A DNA stretch of 64,000 nt from assembly GCF_031987975.1 (NCBI RefSeq), contig NZ_DALZYX010000003.1, positions 248,001 through 312,000 of the forward strand, read 5' to 3'. Both the position numbers and the translations under genes were made by a program. This DNA is from Pseudescherichia sp031987975. GTDB taxonomy: Bacteria; Pseudomonadota; Gammaproteobacteria; Enterobacterales; Enterobacteriaceae. Positions 25,165 through 33,379 of this stretch are shown in pieces. Position 1 is the first letter of the stretch; every line of letters begins with the position of its first letter. The notes below the pieces were generated by a model that was given only the letters and a program-made list of their open reading frames with translations, searched no databases and was not told where the DNA came from.

Positions 25165-27201
25165 ATGAGCGAATTAATTGAGCACGCTAACGCCATCGAA
25201 TGGCGCTTCGAACGACAGATTTTACGTCTTGAGCCTTGGGGCAAGCATAGCCTGCGGGTGCGCGCCACCTGCGCGCCGGAGTTTAATTCTGAGCTTCACG
25301 CTCTGCTGACGCCAGAATCATGCCAGGCCGACATTATTCGGGATGCTGAAACCTTGACGCTGCGCAACGGCAACATCACCGCGGTATTGAACCTTAAGGG
25401 CCAGCTGGCATTTTACAATCAGCACGGCGAGCTGCTGCTGGAAGAGATGTGGCGACAGCGCTCTACGGTTGGCATCGGTGCCAGCGAAAAAAGCCAGGAC
25501 AAGTACGTCAGCGCCCTGAAGCTGGATGGACGAGAATTTAAACCGCTGCCCGGCGGTAAATATCAGCTGACGGTACGTTTTGAAGCCCGCAATGAAGAAA
25601 GGTTGTATGGCATGGGACAGTACCAGCAGCCCTGGCTGGATCTGAAAGGCTGCGCTCTGGAGCTGGCGCAGCGCAACTCGCAGGCCAGCGTGCCGTTTGT
25701 CCAATCCAGCCTCGGCTATGGCCTGTTATGGAATAATCCGGCCATTGGCGAGGCTAGCTTTGCGAAAAACCACAGCCAGTGGACCGCCCGTGTCACCCAG
25801 GAGATGGACTATTGGATAACTGCCGGTGATAACGTGATGGAGATGACCCGCCAGTATGCCAAAGCCACCGGTACGCCGCCCGCCGCGCCGGAATTTATCA
25901 GCGGCCTGTGGCAGTGTAAATTGCGCTACCGCACCCAGCAGGAGGTGTTGGACGTCGCTCGCGAATATCACCGTCGCAACCTGCCGCTGTCGGTGATGGT
26001 TATCGATTTCTTCCACTGGCCGAATCAGGGTACCTGGTGTTTCGATCCTACCGACTGGCCGGATCCGCAGGCGATGGTCGAAGAGCTGGAATCCATGGGC
26101 ATCAGGCTAATGGTTTCGGTCTGGCCGACCGTGGAAGCGCGTAGCCCGCTATTTCCGCAGATGAAAGCCAAAGGCTGGCTGGTGACCAGCGATCGCGGCG
26201 TGCAGATCAACCTGGATTTTATGGGCAATACCACTTTCTTTGATGCCACCCACCCGCAGGCGCGGCAGTTTGTCTGGGATACGGTGAAGAAAAACTATTT
26301 TGACTACGGGATCAAGCTGTTCTGGCTGGATGAAGCCGAGCCGGAGTATCGTGCCTATGACTTCGATAACTATCGCTACCACGCTGGACCGGTACTGGAA
26401 GTAGGCAACCGCTATCCGCGCGATTTTGCTCAGGGCTTCTACGATGGCATGCGTGCAGAAGGCGAAAAGGAGATCGTCAACCTGGTGCGCTGTAGCTGGG
26501 CAGGCAGCCAACGCTACGGGGTACTCGCGTGGTCTGGGGACGTTCACTCCTCCTTCCATTCGTTCCGCAATCAGCTGGCTGCCGGGCTTAACATGGGACT
26601 GGCGGGCATTCCATGGTGGACCACCGATATCGGCGGTTTCCAGGGCGGCAACATCCACGATCCCGAATTTCACGAACTGCTGATCCGCTGGTTCCAATGG
26701 GCGGTGTTCTGTCCGGTCCTGCGTATGCACGGCTACCGCGAGCCACGGATCCAGCCGCCGGAAAGCTATCGCCACGGTATTCCTCAATGCGATAGCGGTT
26801 CACCCAACGAGCTGTGGAGCTACGGTGAGGAGAACTTCGCGATTATGCAGCGCTGGCTGGGCGTTCGCGAGGCGCTACGCCCCTATATTGATGAACTTTA
26901 CGCCAATGCGCATCAACACGGCGATCCGCTCATGCGTCCGCTCTTCTGGCACTATCCCGACGAGGCGCAAAGCTGGCAGGTCGAAGACCAGTATCTGTTT
27001 GGCCGTGATTTACTGGTCGCTCCGGTTATGCACGCCGGTCAACGTCAGCGCGATGTCTGGCTACCGGGCGATCACCAGTGGGTCAATTTACAGGGAGAGT
27101 GCTATCAGGGCGGGCAGCGTATTTCGGTTCCTGCCGAACTGGAGACGATTCCGCTTTTTATTCGGGAAGGCAGCCCGCTGATTTCGCTGCTGGTAAAGTA
27201 A
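25165..27201 (+). CDS. Glycoside hydrolase family 31 (alpha-xylosidase/alpha-glucosidase)
   Basis: Cytoplasmic alpha-glycosidase of 678 aa. An N-terminal beta domain (about 1-235) precedes the catalytic barrel. The nucleophile is Asp389 in FWLDEAEPE and the acid/base is Asp459 in AWSGDV. GIPWWTTDIGGF and RMHGYREPR complete the GH31 pattern. The WLDEAEPE form points to the YicI-like alpha-xylosidase group; the protein is about 95 aa shorter than YicI, chiefly at the ends. It forms an operon with the symporter, so imported disaccharides are probably cleaved inside the cell. Confidence 0.9.
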   Translation: MSELIEHANAIEWRFERQILRLEPWGKHSLRVRATCAPEFNSELHALLTPESCQADIIRDAETLTLRNGNITAVLNLKGQLAFYNQHGELLLEEMWRQRSTVGIGASEKSQDKYVSALKLDGREFKPLPGGKYQLTVRFEARNEERLYGMGQYQQPWLDLKGCALELAQRNSQASVPFVQSSLGYGLLWNNPAIGEASFAKNHSQWTARVTQEMDYWITAGDNVMEMTRQYAKATGTPPAAPEFISGLWQCKLRYRTQQEVLDVAREYHRRNLPLSVMVIDFFHWPNQGTWCFDPTDWPDPQAMVEELESMGIRLMVSVWPTVEARSPLFPQMKAKGWLVTSDRGVQINLDFMGNTTFFDATHPQARQFVWDTVKKNYFDYGIKLFWLDEAEPEYRAYDFDNYRYHAGPVLEVGNRYPRDFAQGFYDGMRAEGEKEIVNLVRCSWAGSQRYGVLAWSGDVHSSFHSFRNQLAAGLNMGLAGIPWWTTDIGGFQGGNIHDPEFHELLIRWFQWAVFCPVLRMHGYREPRIQPPESYRHGIPQCDSGSPNELWSYGEENFAIMQRWLGVREALRPYIDELYANAHQHGDPLMRPLFWHYPDEAQSWQVEDQYLFGRDLLVAPVMHAGQRQRDVWLPGDHQWVNLQGECYQGGQRISVPAELETIPLFIREGSPLISLLVK

Positions 27202-27228
27202 ATCAAGCAGGAGCCTGAAATAGCGAGC

Positions 27229-27480
27229 ACAGGTGACTTTGATACCCCCCTTGAAGGGGGGGAAACACGATTTTTCGAGCCCCGATTGATGCTCACCATG
27301 ATGGCGGAACTCGCCAGCCTGGAGAAAGAGCTAATAGCAGAACGTAGAACAGCAGGAATCAAATGCGCTCAATTAGAACGTAAGCATTGTGGCAGACCAA
27401 TTAAAGCAACTGCTGAACAGGTACGAAAACTGTGTGAAACGTTTGCTTTATTACGTATGTGCGATGAAATGAATGTAAGG
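27229..27480 (+). pseudogene. Serine recombinase (resolvase/invertase) remnant
   Basis: The frame after the GH31 stop reads GDFDTPLE, then MMAELASLEKELIAERRTAG and HCGRPIKATAEQV. This matches the long E-helix and start of the DNA-binding domain of Tn3/Hin-type serine recombinases (ALAEFEREL-IxERTxAG, GGRP). The catalytic N-terminal domain with the active Ser and the final helix-turn-helix are missing, so it is inactive scar tissue of a transposon or inversion system. Confidence 0.65.
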
Positions 27481-27497
27481 GGCAGTTTGCCTCCCCC

Positions 27498-27827
27498 TCA
27501 TTCGTACAACCATCTGCCGGCTTTTGCAGACTGGATAAACATATCAATGGTGAAATCTGGAACATCCACGGGTTCAGGCTTTTTGAACGGGTTCCATGAG
27601 AAGCTGACTTCAGGATAGTAGGTTTCAAGATGGAAATCCGACATATCAACGTTGAACTCTTTCGAGTAGTCTTCTACCAACTCTTCAACCTCATCCTGAT
27701 CAAGCTGCACATCAAAATGAATGCTCGATTCTGCCGTGTAGGTGTCGTATTTCTTTTTTCTGAACAGATATGTACCACCCCGGATAGTGAACATCTCGAT
27801 TACTCGTTTTTCGATATCGTCTACCAT
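27498..27827 (-). CDS. DUF1493 family protein
   Basis: A 109 aa acidic protein. The C-terminal block FTIDMFIQSAKAGRWLYE is the family hallmark, preceded by EFNVDMSDFHLETYYPE. DUF1493 has no established function; members recur next to small membrane-protein genes in enterobacterial islands. The ATG at 27827 overlaps the end of the upstream gene by 7 nt (ATGGTAG region), so the two are translationally coupled. The upstream partner is interrupted by a stop codon, leaving this gene intact but perhaps orphaned. Confidence 0.78.
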   Translation of the reverse strand: MVDDIEKRVIEMFTIRGGTYLFRKKKYDTYTAESSIHFDVQLDQDEVEELVEDYSKEFNVDMSDFHLETYYPEVSFSWNPFKKPEPVDVPDFTIDMFIQSAKAGRWLYE

Positions 27828-28279
27828 AACTTATCATTACCCCGTGCAATGGTGTTGTATTCAGTGATCGAGTTGTAGATGATCTGCGATACATCAGCCA
27901 CAAGAATCACTTCACCTATGAGGGGGATAGTTCGCCCTACCCACGTTCCGATCTTCCTCACCATCCTACGTTTTACAGTCCACGGGGTATAACCGCCAAT
28001 CCATGTAGGCATCTTTAACCCAAACGGGAACATTCTATTTCCAAATACCCGCCTTACACCTTTCAATAGTCTGGAGGTTCCAGGAATCGCCGTACCAGGT
28101 TTAGTCCGTGTAGTCTAGTCATTCATACCAGCATAGAGAGCATAAACAGCGGCGACATCCTTAATACCGAACTGATCAGCAGTATTGAAAACAAACACCA
28201 TGAAAAAGAGTTCGGAGGCGGTGAGGTTTGAACGTCCCGCATAGAAGTATGTTCCGTTAAGTTCCTCGACTGTATCCAC
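27821..28279 (-). pseudogene. Small membrane-type protein gene interrupted by an amber codon (partner of DUF1493)
   Basis: From a GTG at 28279 (after AAGGATTGAGAC) one frame runs 54 codons (start VDTVEELNGTYFYAGR), meets TAG at 28115-28117, then continues open for 97 more codons to 27821. The second part holds RMFPFGLKMPTWIGGYTPWT and a hydrophobic segment TIPLIGEVILVADV, ending GNDKLW. The parts are in the same frame with no shift, so a single base change explains the break. A shorter product from the TTG at 28066 is conceivable. I recall similar intact proteins beside DUF1493 genes in Salmonella-like genomes, but cannot name a function. Confidence 0.65.
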
Positions 28280-28471
28280 GTCTCAATCCTTATGACTTTG
28301 CATGTATTGCAATCATAAGGGCTGATTTACATACAGTCACTCCTAAAACATGGGGTTAGCTGCTCGCGCTGTGCAACGTAGAAGCCCGAAGACGGGTCAA
28401 ATTACTAGGCATGACAGGACAACAACTATACCTGTTAATGATGTGGCTAAGTGCGTTGAGAGAATAAGACA

Positions 28472-28496
28472 AGGGGAGAAATGTCCCCTCATTTTT
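28472..28496 (+). terminator. Hairpin with T tract
   Basis: AGGGGA and TCCCCT separated by six bases, followed by CATTTTT on the plus strand. It lies at the end of the LysE remnant and would also act weakly on the minus strand. Confidence 0.5.
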
Positions 28497-28640
28497 AACG
28501 ACGAGTAAGAGCCAACCTTAATCCTAATCCAATGAATGTCACACCCACAATTCGATCGAATATTTTCTGCAATGCCTTATTTTGTGAGAGTGCACCATCG
28601 GCTCTACCTGCAAGTATGGCAAACGTTAAATCCGTTAAAA
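28495..28640 (-). pseudogene. LysE/RhtB-family exporter remnant (C-terminal end only)
   Basis: The minus strand encodes FAILAGRADGALSQNKALQK followed by IFDRIVGVTFIGLGLRLAL and a stop. This is the typical last helix and tail of LysE/RhtB amino acid exporters, about 45 of roughly 205 residues. An in-frame TGA lies just upstream of the matching part and the remaining helices are absent. Confidence 0.7.
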
Positions 28641-28897
28641 AGCATCAATGCTGAAAAAGTCATATCATCAATAAACATCCCTCAGGACGTAATAAATACA
28701 AGCGATTATCTTTATAAATTAAATTGCATTATTAACTATCATCTACTGACTGATGATGAAATGCGAGAGAGGAGACGTATCTCCAACCCGAAAGATTCCT
28801 TACTGGAGAAAAATGAAGGCAGCAGAACAGACGAATAGAGTATATTGATAGCATTCATACTTCATTGAATAACATGACTATTTCTGACTTTTAATAA
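28641..28897. other. AT-rich stretch without a supported gene
   Basis: A plus-strand frame ends at 28838 with charged sequence (DDEMRERRRISNPKDS), but its first 30 codons are antisense to the LysE remnant and it has no ribosome site. It may be the tail of a lost gene. Nothing else is recognisable up to the hairpin at 28898. Confidence 0.3.
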
Positions 28898-28930
28898 AAC
28901 CACCCCCATTCGAATGGGGGTGGTTATTTT
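28898..28930. terminator. Bidirectional terminator after the lipoprotein gene
   Basis: Perfect 13-bp inverted repeat (AACCACCCCCATT and its complement) around a central CG, with TTATTTT on the plus side and TTTTATTAA on the minus side. It sits directly at the stop of the minus-strand lipoprotein gene. Confidence 0.8.
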
Positions 28931-30071
28931 ATAGTGAGCTTTTTTTCGCCCCCTCAATCTCTTCCTGACAGACATCATCATTTATAAATGAGTACTGGAG
29001 GTAGACATACCCCTTTGAAGAGCTGTTGGCTCTGGCTTCGATAGAGATAGCACCAATATTATTTTTGATTGGTGTTTCTTTTGTTCCCTTCCAAGTGGCT
29101 GATAAGAATCTTTCTTTTTTGTTTAGCCCCATCATCCAGTCCTGAGGTTCTTTCCAGATTGAACCATTCAGTACAAAGTCAGTGGTGTCAGCTTTTCCAT
29201 AAAGCGAACTTAACGAACTACTCAAATCTTCAAACCGGGATTTTAAAGCAATCCCATAACTATCGGTATCAATGTTTTTACCGACAGCTCTGATTTGACA
29301 TAAGCCAGCTTTAGGTGAGATCAACAAACCATACATTTCAAAATCTGCGTTTTGCTTTGGTAACTTATCGGAAGTATACAGATTCACGCTGTCTGGAAGT
29401 GGCTTTAGCTTTGCCCCGATCATATCTTCGATATTTTTTTGGGTCAGGCCAGCCTCAAGACCGAAAGGGCCTTCAGCGGGGGGCAACAGAGGTGGTTGTT
29501 CTTGTGGAGTTTCAACACTTGCTTCCTTGTTGGTACTGGCAGTTGCGGCATTATTCTGAACCGGTGCCAGCTTAACTTCAGCAAGCCCATACTTAGCGGT
29601 AAGATATTTTTGCTGCAGCATAGCCATGCTCTGCTCTTCAGTAGCAACGGTTGATAGTTTAAGTACCTGTATCAAACCGCCACTGTACTGGCTGGCATCT
29701 GCTTTAGCTTCGTTGATTTTTACAGTTAGGTTATCCATATCAGTTTTAATAGAAGCTGCAAGTTCAGGGTCTGGCTTGATACCTGCGACAACGACTTCAA
29801 TTTTGGCACCTGACTCAATAGCATTTATACGCTGTTCTAAAAGAGCTTTATTCGTTCCTAAAACCTCCAGTCTTGCGATGGTTAAATTCTTGATCAGTCC
29901 ACCAGAAAATTGTTGATCGACTTCTTTCGCTGCTGAGATTTCTCCCTCAGTTTGGGACAGCTCAGCCTTAAGAGCTGCAACTTCCTGCTTTTGCTCTGGA
30001 GTTAATTCTTTTGGCCCGCACCCGGTTAACACCGTTATGCTCACTAATGTTGCAATCAAAGTTTTCTTCAT
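28929..30071 (-). CDS. Lipoprotein with internal repeat and coiled coil, function unknown
   Basis: A 380 aa protein. The signal peptide ends in lipobox LTGC with Cys18; Gly19 at +2 is not a Lol-avoidance Asp, so outer-membrane sorting is expected. Residues 20-50 are Glu/Lys/Ala-rich coiled coil. Two similar segments, QFSGGLIKNL (54-63) and QYSGGLIQVL (128-137), lie 74 residues apart. A proline-rich linker (about 190-206) leads to a globular C-terminal domain beginning GPFGLEAGLTQKNIEDMIG and containing three Cys. I do not recognise the family. AT-rich and single-gene with its own terminator. Confidence 0.75.
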   Translation of the reverse strand: MKKTLIATLVSITVLTGCGPKELTPEQKQEVAALKAELSQTEGEISAAKEVDQQFSGGLIKNLTIARLEVLGTNKALLEQRINAIESGAKIEVVVAGIKPDPELAASIKTDMDNLTVKINEAKADASQYSGGLIQVLKLSTVATEEQSMAMLQQKYLTAKYGLAEVKLAPVQNNAATASTNKEASVETPQEQPPLLPPAEGPFGLEAGLTQKNIEDMIGAKLKPLPDSVNLYTSDKLPKQNADFEMYGLLISPKAGLCQIRAVGKNIDTDSYGIALKSRFEDLSSSLSSLYGKADTTDFVLNGSIWKEPQDWMMGLNKKERFLSATWKGTKETPIKNNIGAISIEARANSSSKGYVYLQYSFINDDVCQEEIEGAKKSSL

Positions 30072-30264
30072 ATCCCTATCCCAATTAAGAATTTCGGATT
30101 AATCCTATCAGGAAGCTGTCCGTAACTGAATATTTATATGGTCTTACCTACACCAGCAAAAGAAATGTATTTAAAGCTCATTGAGCCTCTGCCCGCTTAA
30201 AAATATTTGAGCGGAGTGTATGGAGGATATGATTTACGAAGTGATTTTTTCTCTGGCAGGTGCG

Positions 30265-30462
30265 TTAAAATTTCTCGGTCATGGTTATGCCCAGTGCCTG
30301 ATGTATATCTTCTGACTGTTCCTGCTTGATACGCCTCACTAGCTCGTCAGCATCCACACCACCAGCGGTTATGTTGTGGTGGTTGGTCTGGTTAATGGTG
30401 CCCCCTGAATGGTTGCTGGTGGATGAAACAACAGGAGCTCTATAGCCGCTTAGGAAATGCAT
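30265..30462 (-). pseudogene. Phage-like fragment (possible tape-measure C-terminus)
   Basis: A 65-codon frame with an Asn/His/Thr-rich stretch (SGGTINQTNHHNITAGGVDA) followed by ADELVRRIKQEQSED. This pattern resembles the C-termini of phage tail tape-measure proteins. It overlaps the integrase fragment, has no ribosome site of its own, and is probably what remains of a larger gene after deletion. The assignment is tentative. Confidence 0.4.
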
Positions 30463-30644
30463 AGGGCATAATTCATCCTGCTGTTGATGGTACGTGAAAT
30501 GGCACTTTTTGAAAGGTAATTGCCGCCGTTCTTGTGATGGATAATCCCTTTCATCAGATTAACCATCATCTGGATACCTTCACTAAGCGTATAGAGCTTC
30601 TCACGCGACTTAAAACGTCTGATTTCAAGATCAGTAATTGGCAT
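30450..30644 (-). pseudogene. P4-type tyrosine integrase, N-terminal remnant
   Basis: From the ATG at 30644 the product begins MPITDLEIRRFKSREKLYTL, then SEG. This matches the arm-binding N-terminus of P4-family integrases (typical form MxLTDxxIRxxKPxxKPYKLxDG). Similarity fades after about 30 residues and the frame stops at 64 codons against a normal length near 400, so the catalytic domain is gone. It lies 167 nt downstream of the tRNA-Gly 3' end in the same orientation, the normal place for a tRNA-targeted island integrase. Confidence 0.6.
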
Positions 30645-30810
30645 TGTGCATAGTTCCAAATGATGGCGAACCGCCTATACGCATTCCTATACAACTGTAT
30701 GTGTAAATTTCACAAGAACTATGTAGAGCTTGAAATCATCAAATCAGCCTGAGATGCTTATGGTTACTGGGCTTTGTAGAGCTTGAGATAACTTGAGAAA
30801 GGTTTGTTTG

Positions 30811-30884
30811 GAGCGGGCGAAGGGAATCGAACCCTCGTATAGAGCTTGGGAAGCTCTCGTTCTACCATTGAACTACGCCCGCTT
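30811..30884 (-). tRNA. glyU: tRNA-Gly (anticodon CCC)
   Basis: 74-nt cloverleaf. The acceptor stem GCGGGCG pairs with CGCCCGC, the D arm contains AGTTCAATGGTAGA, the anticodon stem GAGAG/CTCT-type encloses CTTCCCAA (anticodon CCC), the T arm is GAGGGTTCGATTCCCTT, and CCA is encoded. Position next to ygeR agrees with E. coli glyU. The 3' end is a likely integration site, given the integrase remnant just downstream. I found no second copy of the 3' end in the window. Confidence 0.95.
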
Positions 30885-30962
30885 TGAGGTGCGTAAGGCA
30901 TTATAAACCTTACGCACCGTCTGGCAAGGCAGATAGCGGCTAACCGATGATTAATTAATCAG

Positions 30963-31664
30963 TTAGCACTTCGGTGGAGTACCCTGCGGCGGCAGGTAGC
31001 GGATTGGATCGATGGCGGTGGCGCGGTAGCGCAGCTGGAAGTGCAGCTTCACCGAATCGGTATCGGTGCTGCCCATCGTGGCGATCTTCTGCCCTATTTT
31101 TACGCTCTGGCCGTTGTTTACCAGCAGCGTGTCGTTGTGAGCGTAGGCGGTGATGTAGTCCTCGTTATGCTTGATCATAATGAGGTTGCCGTAACCGCGT
31201 AGCTGGTTGCCGACGTAAACTACCTTCCCTGCCCCGGCGGCATAGATCGCTTGCCCGCGTGAGCCGGCAATGTCGATGCCCTTGTTGCCACCATCAGCCG
31301 AGGAGTATGGCAGCACCACGGTGCCGCTCGTCGGCCAGCGCCAGCAGCGCTGCCCTACCGGTGGCCAGGAGGCTGGCGGCACGGTGACGACTCTTGAGGA
31401 GGAACCGCTGCTGCGCTTACCGGAGGTTTTTTTACCTGAACCATTAACTCGCAGCCGCTGGCCGATCTCAATGGTATAGGGCGGAGAGATACCGTTAAGG
31501 CGCGCCAGATCCCTGACGCTGGTGCCGGTCAGGCGCGAGATGCGCGACAGCGTATCGCCACGTTTTACGACGTAGACATCTTCATCCAACAGCTTGTTCG
31601 ATGAACAGGCGGCCAGCAGCATGCCCAGCATCAGGCAAATAATAAGGCGAAACGGTTTTCTCAT
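30963..31664 (-). CDS. ygeR: LysM/M23-like lipoprotein, amidase activator (YgeR/ActS)
   Basis: Envelope lipoprotein of 233 aa. Signal peptide with lipobox LAAC, a LysM domain (YVVKRGDTLSRISRLTGTSV), a Ser/Lys-rich linker, and a LytM-type domain. The zinc ligands are degenerate: the usual HxxxD is NKGID, although LHFQL is kept. It therefore probably activates a murein amidase and does not cut peptidoglycan itself, as known for E. coli ActS and EnvC. The ATG at 31664 follows AGGA; a TTG six codons upstream is less likely. Next to glyU as in E. coli. Confidence 0.9.
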   Translation of the reverse strand: MRKPFRLIICLMLGMLLAACSSNKLLDEDVYVVKRGDTLSRISRLTGTSVRDLARLNGISPPYTIEIGQRLRVNGSGKKTSGKRSSGSSSRVVTVPPASWPPVGQRCWRWPTSGTVVLPYSSADGGNKGIDIAGSRGQAIYAAGAGKVVYVGNQLRGYGNLIMIKHNEDYITAYAHNDTLLVNNGQSVKIGQKIATMGSTDTDSVKLHFQLRYRATAIDPIRYLPPQGTPPKC

Positions 31665-31800
31665 CGGGCGTCCTGCACTCAAAACGGATCCTCAGGTAAT
31701 TGTTATGGGGTTGTTTATGATAGCAGCCATACGCCGAAGGCTAAATGTCTTCACCGCGATTTACATTTCAGGGGAATTGATGCCCGGTGGCGCACGTCAT

Positions 31801-31834
31801 AAAAAAAGCCCCGCAGTTCATCACCGTCGGGGCC
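31801..31834 (-). terminator. lysS terminator
   Basis: Stem GGGGC/GCCCC with loop, followed on the minus strand by a run of seven T, 19 nt past the lysS stop. Canonical Rho-independent terminator of the prfB-lysS operon. Confidence 0.85.
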
Positions 31835-31852
31835 TGATTAACGTGTTACGTC

Positions 31853-33370
31853 TTACTTAACCGGACGCATCGCCGGGAACAGGATCACATCGCGGATGGT
31901 GTGGCTGTTGGTGAACAGCATTACCATACGGTCGATACCAATCCCCAGGCCCGCTGTTGGCGGCAGCCCGTGCTCCAGTGCGGTCACGTAGTCTTCGTCG
32001 AAGAACATCGCTTCGTCGTCACCGGCGGCTTTCGCATCCACCTGGTCCTGGAAACGCTGGGCCTGGTCTTCCGCGTCGTTCAGCTCGCTGAAGCCGTTGC
32101 CGATCTCACGTCCGCCGATGAAGAACTCAAAGCGATCGGTGATCTCCGGGTTCTCGTCGTTGCGGCGCGCCAGCGGGGAGACTTCTGCCGGGTACTCGGT
32201 GATGAAGGTCGGCTGGATCAGATGCGCCTCTGCCACTTCATCAAAGATTTCGGTGACAATACGCCCCAGTCCCCAGCTCTTTTCAACCTGAATACCAATT
32301 GACTCGGCCAGCGCTTTCGCTGCGTCGAAGTTATCCAGGTCGGCCATGTTGGTCTCCGGACGGTACTTCCCGATCGCCTCGCGCATGGTCAGCTTCTCAA
32401 ACGGCTTGCCGAAGTCGAAGGTCTCTTCGCCATACGGAACCTGAGTGGTGCCCAGAATGTCCTGCGCCAGGGTGCGGAACAGGGACTCGGTCAGCTCGAT
32501 CAGATCTTTATAATCCGCGTACGCCATGTAAAGTTCCATCATGGTGAACTCTGGGTTATGGCGCACGGAGATGCCTTCGTTACGGAAGTTACGGTTGATC
32601 TCGAACACACGGTCAAAACCACCGACCACCAGACGCTTCAGATACAGCTCCGGCGCGATACGCAGGTACATATCCATATCCAGAGCGTTGTGGTAGGTGA
32701 TGAACGGACGTGCAGACGCGCCGCCCGGGATCGCCTGCATCATCGGGGTTTCCACTTCCATAAAGTCGCGGCCCACCATGAACTGACGAATACCGGCCAT
32801 GATCTGGGAACGAATTTTGAAAGTCTTGCGGGACTCATCGTTGGAGATGAGATCCAGGTAACGCTGACGGTAGCGCGCTTCCTGATCCTGCAGGCCGTGG
32901 AACTTGTCCGGCAGCGGGCGCAGGGCTTTGGTCAGCAGGCGCAGCTCGGTGCAGTGGATGGAGAGTTCACCGGTCTTGGTCTTGAACAGCTTACCCTTCG
33001 CGCCGAGGATATCCCCGAGGTCCCACTTCTTGAACTGCTCGTTGTAGATGCCTTCCGGCAGGTCGTCACGGGAAACATACAGCTGAATGCGGCCGCCAAC
33101 GTCCTGCAGGGTGACGAAGGATGCCTTACCCATGATACGGCGGGTCATCATTCGACCAGCAACGCTCACTTCCACGTTCAGCGCTTCCAGCTCGTCGTTC
33201 TCTTTTGCGTCAAACTCGGCGTGCAGCGCATCGGAGGTGCGATCGCGACGGAAGTCGTTCGGGAACGCAACGCCCTGCTCACGCAGCTGCGCCAGCTTCT
33301 CGCGGCGGGTTTTTAGTTCGTTATTAAGATCGACCGCCGCGTCAGCGCCCTGTGCTTGTTGTTCAGACAT
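31853..33370 (-). CDS. lysS: Lysyl-tRNA synthetase (class II)
   Basis: Charges tRNA-Lys. The 505 aa protein, same length as E. coli LysS, has an N-terminal OB-fold anticodon-binding domain (about 66-145) and the class II core: motif 2 FEINRNFRNEGISVRHNPEF and motif 3 GLGIGIDRMVML. It starts 9 nt after the prfB stop, the conserved prfB-lysS operon. In E. coli K-12 the idi and purine genes follow downstream; here ygeR and glyU are next. Confidence 0.98.
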   Translation of the reverse strand: MSEQQAQGADAAVDLNNELKTRREKLAQLREQGVAFPNDFRRDRTSDALHAEFDAKENDELEALNVEVSVAGRMMTRRIMGKASFVTLQDVGGRIQLYVSRDDLPEGIYNEQFKKWDLGDILGAKGKLFKTKTGELSIHCTELRLLTKALRPLPDKFHGLQDQEARYRQRYLDLISNDESRKTFKIRSQIMAGIRQFMVGRDFMEVETPMMQAIPGGASARPFITYHNALDMDMYLRIAPELYLKRLVVGGFDRVFEINRNFRNEGISVRHNPEFTMMELYMAYADYKDLIELTESLFRTLAQDILGTTQVPYGEETFDFGKPFEKLTMREAIGKYRPETNMADLDNFDAAKALAESIGIQVEKSWGLGRIVTEIFDEVAEAHLIQPTFITEYPAEVSPLARRNDENPEITDRFEFFIGGREIGNGFSELNDAEDQAQRFQDQVDAKAAGDDEAMFFDEDYVTALEHGLPPTAGLGIGIDRMVMLFTNSHTIRDVILFPAMRPVK

Positions 33371-33379
33371 GTTGGTTCC

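Noticed and set aside
28536..28838. 100-codon plus-strand frame
   Set aside because: Its first part is antisense to the LysE remnant and it lacks a start signal; only the tail might be a leftover of a real gene.
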